Source: a virus
Direction: 5' to 3' (one strand)
DNA: 37,635 nucleotides
Virus record (IMG/VR): IMGVR_UViG_3300025853_010749
Location: 1-37,635 of that record
The position numbers and the translations under genes were made by a program. This document shows positions 7,812-17,870 of the stretch, one piece after another. The notes below the pieces were generated by a model. That model had not been told where the DNA came from. It worked only from the letters and a program-made list of their open reading frames with translations, and searched no databases. How positions within the stretch are numbered: position 1 is the first letter of the stretch; the number at the start of each line of letters is the position of its first letter.

Positions 7812-10800
7812 CAGTAGGAAGCAACGACTCTCAAGTCTTGAACTTTTGGAACGTATGCTGGATCTACAGTTTGCATTACAATCTTAACTGCAAAAGAACT
7901 GAAATTCTGTAAGTTTGCAGTACTATACTTCAATTCTTGATATGACCTTTGCTCCTCAAATTCTCCAGAAATTGTATTGGTTGCTGTTGCAACTTCTTCT
8001 GTATCTGGATTGCCATTTGTATTGAATGGCGTCCAATTAATATCTTCAAAGTTCTCTTGAGAAGAAGACTTCTTAGTCTTGTAGAATACTTTTACATTTT
8101 CTACATCTTTCAGATTTACAGTAATTCTAACATCAATAGCACTACCATCGGAATTTAGCGAAACTTCTTTACTCACATACTTAGCAACTGCAGAGGTGTT
8201 CTTAGAACTATCTTCGCTAACATAATCTACACCATTCTCAAATGTCATAGAAGAAACTTTTATGAATTGCAGTTCTTCAACTGTTAAATCATCTGTAAAT
8301 ATCAAATCATTTACTCTAAAGATATCATTTTGTTGATCGCCAACAGAAGTCTTTCTTGCATAATCACTACCAACTAAAATAGGATCGCTGAAATTATCAT
8401 TTATTGGTTGCTTATTATTTTCTAGAACTAGTTCTCCTAGTTGAGAATCCCAATTGATAATCTTTCCTGAAATTTTATTTTCATACTTGATAGTTACATC
8501 ACTTGGATTTAGAGAAACAATCGTTGAACCAACAGTAAAGTTGGGAACTATCTCTGTAGAACCAAAGGCAGAAATTGCAACTATCTGACCATTATCATCG
8601 CCTCCAAAATACTTGGGATTGTAGAATGCGTTATTCAACTGAGATTGTGAAGAGAAGAATAACTCTTCATTAGCTTCAAAAGAACTAATACTTGTTAGTC
8701 TAACCCATACAGTATTATCAGAGTACTTAATAATTTCTCCCTTTGCCTTTGAAGTAATTCCTTCAACAGACTGATTTATAGCGACATCAACTCCACCATT
8801 GCCAGAAATCGCAAACGAATATACTGGGAAGAATGATAACTTTTGATATCTCTTGCCATAACGATCTTCTTTACCTTTAGAATTTTCTACTCTATTGGAA
8901 TATGTTTTCACCGAAGATGATGCAACGTCAATTACGGGGGATAGATATGAAACATTTGATGATAACTCTACTCTATATCCCAAAGAACTATCAATATTAT
9001 TGAGTGTGCTATTGATCTCTGAAGTTATAACTTTTTGATTGTTGAAGAATTGCTCTTCATTCAAGAAAGTTTTTTCGTAATTTGAAACTGAATAAGAGGT
9101 ATAATTTTGAGTTGAAGAATCAACAGGAATGATATTAGTTGTCTTTACAAATGAATTGATAGTTGTTCCTTCTGATTGAATATAATTTACTTGGGCATAT
9201 AGTTTTTCATACTTTCTATTGTAAGAAGCAATTACTGAACTGCCGCCACCGAATACGCTACTACCTGCTCTATTGGGAGCTTGAATATCGTAAGTATCAA
9301 TACCAGAATTGGTAACTTCAAATAGATTTGTATTCAAAACGGAACTTGTGATTCCTCCAACATCTCTTGCATTATCAAAGAATACATAGGACTTACCACC
9401 ACCCTCAAAACCATGATTCTTGTGAGAAACTCTCAGAATGGTATTGTTATTTTTGAATAACGTAGAAGTTGCAGTTGAATCTGATCTAGCAGAAGTCTCA
9501 AAAGGATCTACTGATAATCTTTCATATCCAAGAGGATCATTCTTCAAGAATAATTCTGCTGTTCTACTAATATCAAATTCTGCTCTGTATAGAGTAAACT
9601 TGACATCTTCAAACAGATCTTCTGTCCAATTATCAATATTCTGGGACTTATAAAGAGAACCTAGAGCAGGTTGTGTTGTAACTGTTACACTTGTTGCAAT
9701 ATCAGGATCGCCAAGTTTAGACGCCCACATCATATAATCGGTAGAGTCTGTTTCTACGACAAGAGCATATTGAATATTATTTTGTAAGTAAACTGGATGC
9801 TTGAACTTGAAGTTGGTTGGAGTTACCGAATTGAAAGTTCCAAAATTGGTAAAGTCGTCAACTGCAACACCCATGGAAACTGCAGGACTATTAATTTCAA
9901 TATTTGCTTTTACAACTGCTCCTGCTGCTCCAGATCCAACTCCTCTAATAACAACCGAAGGATTTTCTGTATAACCACTACCACTTAGAGTTATCTCTGT
10001 AGCATAAATTTTTCCACCAGATACTTTACAAACAGCAGCTGCTGTGCTTCCACCAGGAAGTTGTGGACTCTCAATAGTTAGAATAGCGCCTTCATAATTT
10101 GATCCTGTGGAATCAATAACAAGTTCTGAAATTTTTCCAGAATCTTTAGCAATCTTTAGAGTTAGATTTGTTGAATTTTTATTATTGTATACTGTTAGAG
10201 AATTTGTATTGACTTGCTCATCTTGAACAAATGTCTTACCATTATGATTAGATAGAACAAATGTATATACTTGCTCATTTGTCAGATTATATGTTCCATC
10301 TGATAGAGGAACTACCTCAATATTGCTTCTATCAAAGATCTTTTCTAGAGGACCAGAAGCTCCCGACTTAGCACCATTTACAAGTTCTCCTTGCTTGACT
10401 GAAAGATTGCCACTAGCAAATACTTTCAACTTAGTTTCGGGATTCAATACGCTTTCAGTTCCAGGAACAATATTCTTGGATGGTTTACCTAGATCTACAT
10501 TAGTTAGATAAACTCTAATTGGAATAGTAGAACTCTTCTTATTGAAGAACAAGTCAACTCCAGTAGCAAATACACCACCTTGATAATTTTCAATCTTGAA
10601 TGTTTGTGCTAATGGATTTGGTTTTACTTCAATATCTGTATTGCTGTCTGCTAATTGAATTCCTTCATTTGCCTTGAAGTATGAAGGTCTAGTAGAAATA
10701 ATAGAACTTGGATTTTCTGGAAGAATTCCAGATGCATAATATTTTACTTCTGCATATGTATCTACTTCATCTTTATTAGCATTTACAGAGCTTGATGTAA

Positions 10801-13800
10801 ATCTAATAGTCTTCACTCCAGTTGGGAATCTTAGTTGATCAGTATTCGTATCGTATAAAACAGTTTGAATATCATTAGTCCAAGGAGTTCCTTCTACTGG
10901 AGGATATCCACCAGGAATAATAATAATGCCACTCGCATTACCATTCTCATCTGTGATTACAGATCTTCCAAATGCTGATGGAGAATTTCCAGCAATACCA
11001 GTAAATCTAGAATCAGGGACAACCCATCTTCCAATATCTTTACCTTCCATGAACACAAAGACCTGAGTCTTTGGTTTCATTCTTCTAATAACGTATTTTA
11101 CATCCTGACTTCTGGCAAACAACTGCAACGAATTTGCTACGGACTTGTTACCGATTGTAGTTTTTCCTACACCTTGTGCCAACTCATAGTTTTGTGGTGT
11201 GATATTTGAACTACTTGAAACAAGAGCAAGATCTACATTTGCAGATGATTTTTCACTATCTGTTTGAGTAAGAGGATCAATATTGAAGAATGTTCTATTT
11301 GTACCTATCCAATTGATGATTGAACTATTGTAGATGCTTGAGAATGCCTCCTCAGCATTTGACTTAGCAGAGAAAATTGAAAATAGTCCAGTATTGTCGT
11401 TAACAACAATTGGTTGAATTGAACTATCATACCATGTATCAACTTGAGGGAATAATTCACCATCGCCAGCATATTGAATAACAACAAATGGATTTGGGTT
11501 GATAGTTTTAGTAGCAAATTGATTTGATACTAACTCAAGATTTGTATACGGTAAAGTTACAATACCATTATTATTTGTGTAACCGTATATAGATCTCTCA
11601 TCATTTGTAGTAAATACTTCTCTGAGAGAAATTGAATCTTCTTTTACCTGAGGTCTCAATACAGATTGCTGCGTATCAATAGAGCACTCATAGTCAATAG
11701 ACTTTAGATTGCCTACCTTGTGATATTCAAAGTTATCTACGATAAAACCACTCTTGAATCTATCAAGACCAATCTCATCTTTTACTTGCATATTCAGAGC
11801 TTGTTGCTCAAGAATGCTTAGAGTTGTATAATGCTCAAGACGCTCAATACGCTTCTCAAGTTTTCCAATATCTCTCATCGTATATCTACGATTGTCAACT
11901 GGAATAATCTTTACGTCTTTGCTTGTATTGGTATAAGCTGGAACGTAGATGTAATATAGAGGAATACTATCATCAATAGTTTCTGGTTTTGCTGGATTTA
12001 GCGAGGAATTTCCTTCCTTAATAGCAAACTCTCCCTTCTTGGTTAGGAAGACGCCATCAATTCTATCAAGATATTGTGTTTCGCTAAATGAAATCGTAAA
12101 TTCTAAATTGGAATCTATAGCAGGAGTGCTGCTTGCAATTCCTCCTGGACCTGCAAAACTGGAAGCATTTGTTTGTGAAAGTATTGATGTATCTTGGAAT
12201 CCTGTTACGATTGAATTAGAATCAACCTTAGGTCTGAAATCAATTACGTTCTTGAGAGAAACGTTACCAAATACAGAAGAATTGAATGCTGGAATTTCTT
12301 GTTCTCCAACGCCAGCTTCATGTAAATAAGAATCTACCGTGCAGAAATCTCCCTGGGAATGATCAAAGTAATCAAACCCAACTACTAATTGACCGATAGG
12401 AGGATCAAATCCTGGTTTTAGTACAATTCTAGAAACATCATAGAATGTATCTCTCTGACCATCATCAAAAGTAAATCTGCTAGTAATATCATTACCACTA
12501 ATCAAAACACCATCTGAGTCTACTACTGGAGGATTTGCTCCACCTTCGTAGATATATCTTAGTTTATAAACATCGGAGTAAGTAAATACTTCTGTATCTG
12601 CTGTGTCATAATCATAACCACGTAGAGGAACAACTCTATCTCCAGCAGCAGTAATTACAATTCTCTTATTTGCAATTGAAGTTTTTAGTCTTGGTTTTGC
12701 TTTAGAAACTTCTAAAGTAGCAGTAAGTTTCAGAGTTGGGAATCCAGTTGCAATATCACCAAAGAAATCGGAAGGGAGAGTTAGAGTAATACTTCCAGAA
12801 GTAAGACCACTCGTAGAATCAGTTGATGTGTTTATATTGACATAACTTTCATCAATATAAACAATATCTCCATTATTGACTACATCTGAACTTCCTTTAT
12901 TCAGAACAGTAAATACGTAATTCTCTTTTGTGTATGATACAAATCTCTGTGTTCCGAAAGGTAATTGAGCAGCAAATGTTAGATTACCTCCACTTGAAGA
13001 TCCAGTAGTTACAAAATCTCTTCTGAAGTAATACTTGAATTTAGAATCAGATACATCTTTGATTAGAGATTTTACTTGTCTGCTTCCTGTTGGGAAAATC
13101 AGAGTTGACGTTGTTGTATTTGATTGCTTTGGTCTTACTCTAACAACAGATGAGTTTAGTACATCCTTTGGTAAAGCAGAATCCAAATAAATTCTTACTC
13201 TCTTTGTACCTAGAGACTTGGTTGCGTATTGAACAATAGATCTATTTACAATTCCAGTTGAATCTGTAAACTGAATTAGATCTCCTTGCTTTACATAATT
13301 TGATCCATCGTCACCAAATCCATTACACTCAAGGAATTTATATCCCTGTGTTCCAGAGAAAGTAAATGATGTTACTTGATCGATGAATGAGTATTCTTCT
13401 TTGCTGAGCTCAGCATCTGCAGTAAATCTGTTTGCATTTCCAGATCCAAATACCGAATAGAAAGACTTAATATTTTCTGGAGAATAAGTAAGTACAGTAT
13501 TTCTAAACAATACTGCAATTACTTCTGCTTCTGAAGTTGGATCTCCAGAAGATAGTTTTGCTGTTACTGCTGGAGGATTTGCATAGGTTTGCAATAACGC
13601 ATTTCTATTGGCAACCGTAACTTTGTAAAGAGCACCAGTATTATCAACACCAACAGAAATCTTTGATGCATCGTATGAGACACCATCAACCGAAATCTGT
13701 GTAGCACTTTGAGTATATCCACTACCTCTTCTTGTTACAACAAAATGAGAAATGGTATTTTCATTTGCAATTCTTCTTACATTATTGTCTTCGTCAAAGA

Positions 13801-15955
13801 TAGTTTCACCAGGAATAAAGTTACCATATAGGGTTTTTACGAATAGAGTATCACCATAAGAATAGAACCCGTTTGGAGAACCCTCTACGACCCCATAAGC
13901 GCCGCTTTTCGTTCCTACAATATATTTTCCTGCTATAAAGGTGTTTAGTGTTACAGGGGCATCTAGAGTTAGTTTAGTGAAGAAGACTGGATTGAAGTAT
14001 GATAGTGAGAAAGTGGCATCATCAAAATTAGATCCAGATAGTACCTTGTCATTATTTGGGTTGAATCCTGATGGAAGATCTCTGAAATAGAAGTTCTTTG
14101 GTTTTGCTACACCTACTAATGGAGTAAATGAATTGTTGTAATCTCTTACAATACCAAATTCTTGACCAGTTGGACTAATAGCTTGATTTCTATCTCTGAA
14201 GATTTTAGTTTCTTTTAGGTTATCATTTTCATTATATTCTTTTAGATAAGCATCTAATTGATCTTTTCTTCCATAAACAGTAAGTTCTAAGTAATCATTA
14301 GTTCCTGTACCATCAATTTCTGGTCTCTTTACAATAGACCACGCAATAGAACGGAAAGAATCTACGGTATCTTCTGTTTTTCTAAACCATAAGGTTCCTA
14401 ATTCAGTCTCGAAATTTAAATTTGTAATATCACCAAAAGTAAATGAAGTATCTCTTTGCTCTATGTAAATCGTTCTTATAGCAATATCTTCATTACTAAA
14501 AGTTACTCCCTCTGAAGAGTATGCATATTCTTCACCTCTTCTGGAAATTGTATTTTTGTACCCTCCTTCAGACGCTTTTGAATTCAGTCCAATACTGGAA
14601 TCATTAAATGTGGAATATAGAAAAACGTTTGGATATGCAGTCAACTCTGCGCCATCTGCATTTAGAGGAACTGATCCATAAACGTTTGAAATCTTGAAGT
14701 CTACTAGACCTTTACCTTTGATGGTAATATTGTCTCTTTCAATCGTATCTCTTGCTTTATCTACCTCAAGAAACTTAGTCTCTTTATTTACAATTTCATA
14801 TCCTCTAACGTAAGCCTTTCCAGGACCTACAGAAGCAACCATCTTTCTTTCTGCTTCTACTACAGGAATATCATTTACAGTATTTGTTTCCCTGTTTAGA
14901 TTATAAAATCCTAGATTGCCATCTTTTTGATAATACTCTCTAATATCAATAGAGAAATCCTGTACAACATAATCTCCGGACTCATCAAAAGTTCTTCTAG
15001 CTAGAGTATCTTCAATAAGAGTATAATCTGCCTTCTTGATCTTCTTCTCAATTACACCAGACTTGATCTTGAGTAACTGAATAAAATTGTTATCAGTTGA
15101 TTCTGTATAACCATACTTTTGAAGATCTAGTGTAATCTTCAGTCTATTTGCTCCAGGTGAAGCAAAGTTTGAGAATCCTCTTGCGTTATCGTATAGAGAA
15201 TTATCATCTTCTGCAGCTGCTATAGATTCAGATATTCTAAATCCAACCTTTGCAGATGGTCTATCGTAATACTTATTAACTACTAATAGTTGCTCACTAT
15301 TTCTTACAAAGAATCCATTTACAAAATAAATTCCTTCTTCTACCTTGACAGCAGAAGCAAAACCCATCGCTGGACTCAACTTTGTTGTAGTCTCACCAGT
15401 ATCTGGATTTGTTATAGTAATAGAAGTAGGAAGAACGCTGCCATCTGTTCCTACGACCAATAGAGGTGTATTTACACCATCAACTACTTCTAGAGTTTCT
15501 CCTTGTCTAAAAGTTGCTTCATCTGCAGCATCGCCACTATTTGTATAATTTACAAAAAGAGTATCTGCTTCTGAAGGATTTGAATATTCTGCTGTGACAA
15601 TAGTAGCAACAACACCCGAGGTAATTCCCTGAACTTTTTGTCCTACTAATTGCTTGATATCATATTTCTGATACGTTATCTCGCCATTAACATTTACTGC
15701 CACTTCGGAAACTGATGACAGCTTTACGTAGTCTAGTCTATTATTAAGACCAACCTCTCCAGGTACTACAAGCTCTCCCTGTTTGAATTGGAACTTTCCA
15801 TAGCTCTCTATTTGATTTTGTAAAATAGATTGCAAGGAAGTGAGTTCCCTACTTTGGATAGAATATCCAGGTCTAAAAAGAACTCTATAGAAATTTTTAG
15901 ACGGATCAAAATCGTCAAAGTAGGGATCTACATTGAGGTTAGTCTTCTGTGGCAT
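7811..15955 (-). CDS. Giant DUF4815 virion/baseplate structural protein
   Basis: 2714 aa. The N-terminus contains DFDPSKNFYRVLFRPGY (15-31) and SIQSRELTSLQSILQNQIE, the signature of the DUF4815 family of cyanophage structural proteins. A later segment, YQGGVFATGVDLFFNKK followed by IPIRVYLTNVDLGKPS, is also typical of these proteins. Glycine-rich repeats of the GSGYT..P.V type occur between. T4 has no protein of this size at this position; in cyanophages it follows the gp8-like gene and is taken to be a peripheral baseplate or fibre-base component, perhaps replacing gp9-gp12 functions (inference). No promoter motif is seen in the 42-nt gap upstream, so it is probably co-transcribed with the gp8-like gene. 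Confidence 0.85.
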   Translation of the reverse strand: MPQKTNLNVDPYFDDFDPSKNFYRVLFRPGYSIQSRELTSLQSILQNQIESYGKFQFKQGELVVPGEVGLNNRLDYVKLSSVSEVAVNVNGEITYQKYDIKQLVGQKVQGITSGVVATIVTAEYSNPSEADTLFVNYTNSGDAADEATFRQGETLEVVDGVNTPLLVVGTDGSVLPTSITITNPDTGETTTKLSPAMGFASAVKVEEGIYFVNGFFVRNSEQLLVVNKYYDRPSAKVGFRISESIAAAEDDNSLYDNARGFSNFASPGANRLKITLDLQKYGYTESTDNNFIQLLKIKSGVIEKKIKKADYTLIEDTLARRTFDESGDYVVQDFSIDIREYYQKDGNLGFYNLNRETNTVNDIPVVEAERKMVASVGPGKAYVRGYEIVNKETKFLEVDKARDTIERDNITIKGKGLVDFKISNVYGSVPLNADGAELTAYPNVFLYSTFNDSSIGLNSKASEGGYKNTISRRGEEYAYSSEGVTFSNEDIAIRTIYIEQRDTSFTFGDITNLNFETELGTLWFRKTEDTVDSFRSIAWSIVKRPEIDGTGTNDYLELTVYGRKDQLDAYLKEYNENDNLKETKIFRDRNQAISPTGQEFGIVRDYNNSFTPLVGVAKPKNFYFRDLPSGFNPNNDKVLSGSNFDDATFSLSYFNPVFFTKLTLDAPVTLNTFIAGKYIVGTKSGAYGVVEGSPNGFYSYGDTLFVKTLYGNFIPGETIFDEDNNVRRIANENTISHFVVTRRGSGYTQSATQISVDGVSYDASKISVGVDNTGALYKVTVANRNALLQTYANPPAVTAKLSSGDPTSEAEVIAVLFRNTVLTYSPENIKSFYSVFGSGNANRFTADAELSKEEYSFIDQVTSFTFSGTQGYKFLECNGFGDDGSNYVKQGDLIQFTDSTGIVNRSIVQYATKSLGTKRVRIYLDSALPKDVLNSSVVRVRPKQSNTTTSTLIFPTGSRQVKSLIKDVSDSKFKYYFRRDFVTTGSSSGGNLTFAAQLPFGTQRFVSYTKENYVFTVLNKGSSDVVNNGDIVYIDESYVNINTSTDSTSGLTSGSITLTLPSDFFGDIATGFPTLKLTATLEVSKAKPRLKTSIANKRIVITAAGDRVVPLRGYDYDTADTEVFTYSDVYKLRYIYEGGANPPVVDSDGVLISGNDITSRFTFDDGQRDTFYDVSRIVLKPGFDPPIGQLVVGFDYFDHSQGDFCTVDSYLHEAGVGEQEIPAFNSSVFGNVSLKNVIDFRPKVDSNSIVTGFQDTSILSQTNASSFAGPGGIASSTPAIDSNLEFTISFSETQYLDRIDGVFLTKKGEFAIKEGNSSLNPAKPETIDDSIPLYYIYVPAYTNTSKDVKIIPVDNRRYTMRDIGKLEKRIERLEHYTTLSILEQQALNMQVKDEIGLDRFKSGFIVDNFEYHKVGNLKSIDYECSIDTQQSVLRPQVKEDSISLREVFTTNDERSIYGYTNNNGIVTLPYTNLELVSNQFATKTINPNPFVVIQYAGDGELFPQVDTWYDSSIQPIVVNDNTGLFSIFSAKSNAEEAFSSIYNSSIINWIGTNRTFFNIDPLTQTDSEKSSANVDLALVSSSSNITPQNYELAQGVGKTTIGNKSVANSLQLFARSQDVKYVIRRMKPKTQVFVFMEGKDIGRWVVPDSRFTGIAGNSPSAFGRSVITDENGNASGIIIIPGGYPPVEGTPWTNDIQTVLYDTNTDQLRFPTGVKTIRFTSSSVNANKDEVDTYAEVKYYASGILPENPSSIISTRPSYFKANEGIQLADSNTDIEVKPNPLAQTFKIENYQGGVFATGVDLFFNKKSSTIPIRVYLTNVDLGKPSKNIVPGTESVLNPETKLKVFASGNLSVKQGELVNGAKSGASGPLEKIFDRSNIEVVPLSDGTYNLTNEQVYTFVLSNHNGKTFVQDEQVNTNSLTVYNNKNSTNLTLKIAKDSGKISELVIDSTGSNYEGAILTIESPQLPGGSTAAAVCKVSGGKIYATEITLSGSGYTENPSVVIRGVGSGAAGAVVKANIEINSPAVSMGVAVDDFTNFGTFNSVTPTNFKFKHPVYLQNNIQYALVVETDSTDYMMWASKLGDPDIATSVTVTTQPALGSLYKSQNIDNWTEDLFEDVKFTLYRAEFDISRTAELFLKNDPLGYERLSVDPFETSARSDSTATSTLFKNNNTILRVSHKNHGFEGGGKSYVFFDNARDVGGITSSVLNTNLFEVTNSGIDTYDIQAPNRAGSSVFGGGSSVIASYNRKYEKLYAQVNYIQSEGTTINSFVKTTNIIPVDSSTQNYTSYSVSNYEKTFLNEEQFFNNQKVITSEINSTLNNIDSSLGYRVELSSNVSYLSPVIDVASSSVKTYSNRVENSKGKEDRYGKRYQKLSFFPVYSFAISGNGGVDVAINQSVEGITSKAKGEIIKYSDNTVWVRLTSISSFEANEELFFSSQSQLNNAFYNPKYFGGDDNGQIVAISAFGSTEIVPNFTVGSTIVSLNPSDVTIKYENKISGKIINWDSQLGELVLENNKQPINDNFSDPILVGSDYARKTSVGDQQNDIFRVNDLIFTDDLTVEELQFIKVSSMTFENGVDYVSEDSSKNTSAVAKYVSKEVSLNSDGSAIDVRITVNLKDVENVKVFYKTKKSSSQENFEDINWTPFNTNGNPDTEEVATATNTISGEFEEQRSYQELKYSTANLQNFSSFAVKIVMQTVDPAYVPKVQDLRVVASY

Positions 15956-15997
15956 TTTGTGATTCTATCTACTTTTTTATTGATATAAGCAGGTTAA

Positions 15998-17824
15998 TCA
16001 GAACTCAATAACTAGTTTGATATCCTCAATCTGGTCGGCAGCTCTTGTGATTAATCTTCTATTCTCTATGTATATGATATCTCCAGAATTATTATCAATT
16101 TCGGGCTGAGAAATGCCGCTAGCAAAGTTTCCAAAGAATGGAGAAATTGGATCATTGTTTTCAGAAGCATTATATGAGGAATCAACAGTTCCTGATGCTA
16201 AAGAATCTTCTCCATCAACAGTAGCAGGACCATTTTCAAATGCTCTTACAACACCATTATCTTTGTGATATCTTGGTGACTGGAAGATTTTTAGAATACC
16301 ACTAAAACTTCCTGGAGCATCTGGAGTCCAAGAAACAACAGTTCCCTTTGCAATTCCTCCAGTAACTGTTTGAGTTACAACTTCATCTGGGGTATAATCT
16401 GCTCCAGCACTATCAATCTTTAGTGCAGTCAATCCATTTAGAGTATCTGTTGTAGCATAAGTAGTAGTTCCATTTACGTATGGATCTTTGATAATACCAA
16501 TTCTACGGAAGTCGTTGTCAACAGGGAAGTCACCAAAACCTTCTGCATAAGTAAGACGAATATTCGCCATTACTCTCTTGCCATTTAGTTCTAGTTCCAT
16601 GTCACTACCATGACCACCTTGTGGAGGAATAATGACTTTGATCTTACCAGTTGCTCCAGCACCAACAGTTGCTGCACTAGTTAAAGCAGAATTTGTGAAT
16701 AGTCCATATGCAGTTGCACCAGAACCCGTTCCTGTCTTGAGGAAAATTTCTCCATAAGTATAATCTTGACCACGACCACCAACAGTTACAGATGTAACAG
16801 CGCCAGATGCAATAGTAATCGTAGCGTATGCGGCAGTACCATCACCAACAACAGGAGCATAGTAAGTTCCGTCAGCAGGAAGACCAGATCCAGCATCTTC
16901 AATCAAATATGCATCAATAGCACCTGGAACTGCTATACCTTCCGTTGCGATTCTAGTTGCATCTGTAGCAGATACAATTGGCATAAAGTCAGATGAAAGA
17001 AATCTTAGAACATCATCTGTTGGAATAGTATACATGTATTTCCAAGTATACGCTCCAAGAGTAAGCAACCCTGTAGCGCCAACATATCCAGGGTCTGTGG
17101 TTGTGGGTTCGTTAACTGATAATTGCCCATTTGGATTTGCTGGATTTGTTCCGTTATAAATGCACTTCCAAACTTCATACTGAGCATTCATTACATAGAA
17201 CTTAGCATCAGCAATAGATGATTGACCAGTAGCAGTTAGATTGCCTGTTCTACCAGTTCCAGATGGAGCATAATCTGGTCTCCACATATCATATGTGGTA
17301 TTCACTTGCCAATTATATCTTCTGATCACAGATCTTACATACTGATCCGTAATTCTCTTTGCTGCAATCAGATCATCATAGACTTCAAATTTTTCATCTT
17401 GATTATCTTCGGGAACTGTTGGAAACTCCTCAGTTCCATAACGATAGATGCCTGTTTTAGCAGTAGCTCCTGTGTCTGATCCACCCAAATATCCTTTTAG
17501 GGTTGAACCTGGAGTTGGTACGCTAGAAACTCCACTAGCACCATTAACATTATAAAGTAAAAGACTATCTGTATAAACTTCTCTGACCACTCCTTTGAAG
17601 GTAGATGAGAGATATGATGTTCCAACATATACTTCGTCACCTTCGTTAAAAGCAGTTGCGTTTTGACTATAGATTTCTAAATACGCATCCCATCTTTGTG
17701 GACGACCAACAAAGAAATACAATCTGCTTCTTTCATCGCTAGTATCACTACTACCTTCACTGAAAGACTCTATGAATTGTTTCGCATTAAAAATTCTAAA
17801 CTTATCTGAAATGATGGCAGGCAT
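15998..17824 (-). CDS. 8: Baseplate wedge protein, gp8-like
   Basis: 608 aa. It begins MPAIISDKFRIFNAKQFIES, the standard start of cyanophage gp8-like proteins, followed by RLYFFVGRP. A second conserved block has RRYNWQVNTTYDMWRPDY, close to the Y-D-M-Y/W-R segment found in this family. T4 gp8 is shorter (about 334 aa); the enlargement here includes a glycine-rich stretch (VTSVTVGGRGQDYTYGEIFL) like those in the neighbouring giant proteins. gp8 is part of the six wedges around the tail hub. It lies directly after the gp7-like gene as in T4, with a perfect late promoter in the 46-nt gap. Confidence 0.8.
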   Translation of the reverse strand: MPAIISDKFRIFNAKQFIESFSEGSSDTSDERSRLYFFVGRPQRWDAYLEIYSQNATAFNEGDEVYVGTSYLSSTFKGVVREVYTDSLLLYNVNGASGVSSVPTPGSTLKGYLGGSDTGATAKTGIYRYGTEEFPTVPEDNQDEKFEVYDDLIAAKRITDQYVRSVIRRYNWQVNTTYDMWRPDYAPSGTGRTGNLTATGQSSIADAKFYVMNAQYEVWKCIYNGTNPANPNGQLSVNEPTTTDPGYVGATGLLTLGAYTWKYMYTIPTDDVLRFLSSDFMPIVSATDATRIATEGIAVPGAIDAYLIEDAGSGLPADGTYYAPVVGDGTAAYATITIASGAVTSVTVGGRGQDYTYGEIFLKTGTGSGATAYGLFTNSALTSAATVGAGATGKIKVIIPPQGGHGSDMELELNGKRVMANIRLTYAEGFGDFPVDNDFRRIGIIKDPYVNGTTTYATTDTLNGLTALKIDSAGADYTPDEVVTQTVTGGIAKGTVVSWTPDAPGSFSGILKIFQSPRYHKDNGVVRAFENGPATVDGEDSLASGTVDSSYNASENNDPISPFFGNFASGISQPEIDNNSGDIIYIENRRLITRAADQIEDIKLVIEF

Positions 17825-17852
17825 TTATAAGACTCTTTTACAATTTCTGATT

Positions 17853-17860
17853 TATTTATA
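17853..17860 (-). promoter_or_regulatory. Perfect T4-type late promoter (TATAAATA) before gp8-like
   Basis: Reads TATAAATA on the minus strand, identical to the T4 late consensus, 28 nt upstream of the gp8-like ATG and 10 nt past the gp7-like stop (17871-17873). Confidence 0.8.
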
Positions 17861-17870
17861 ACGTTTGAAT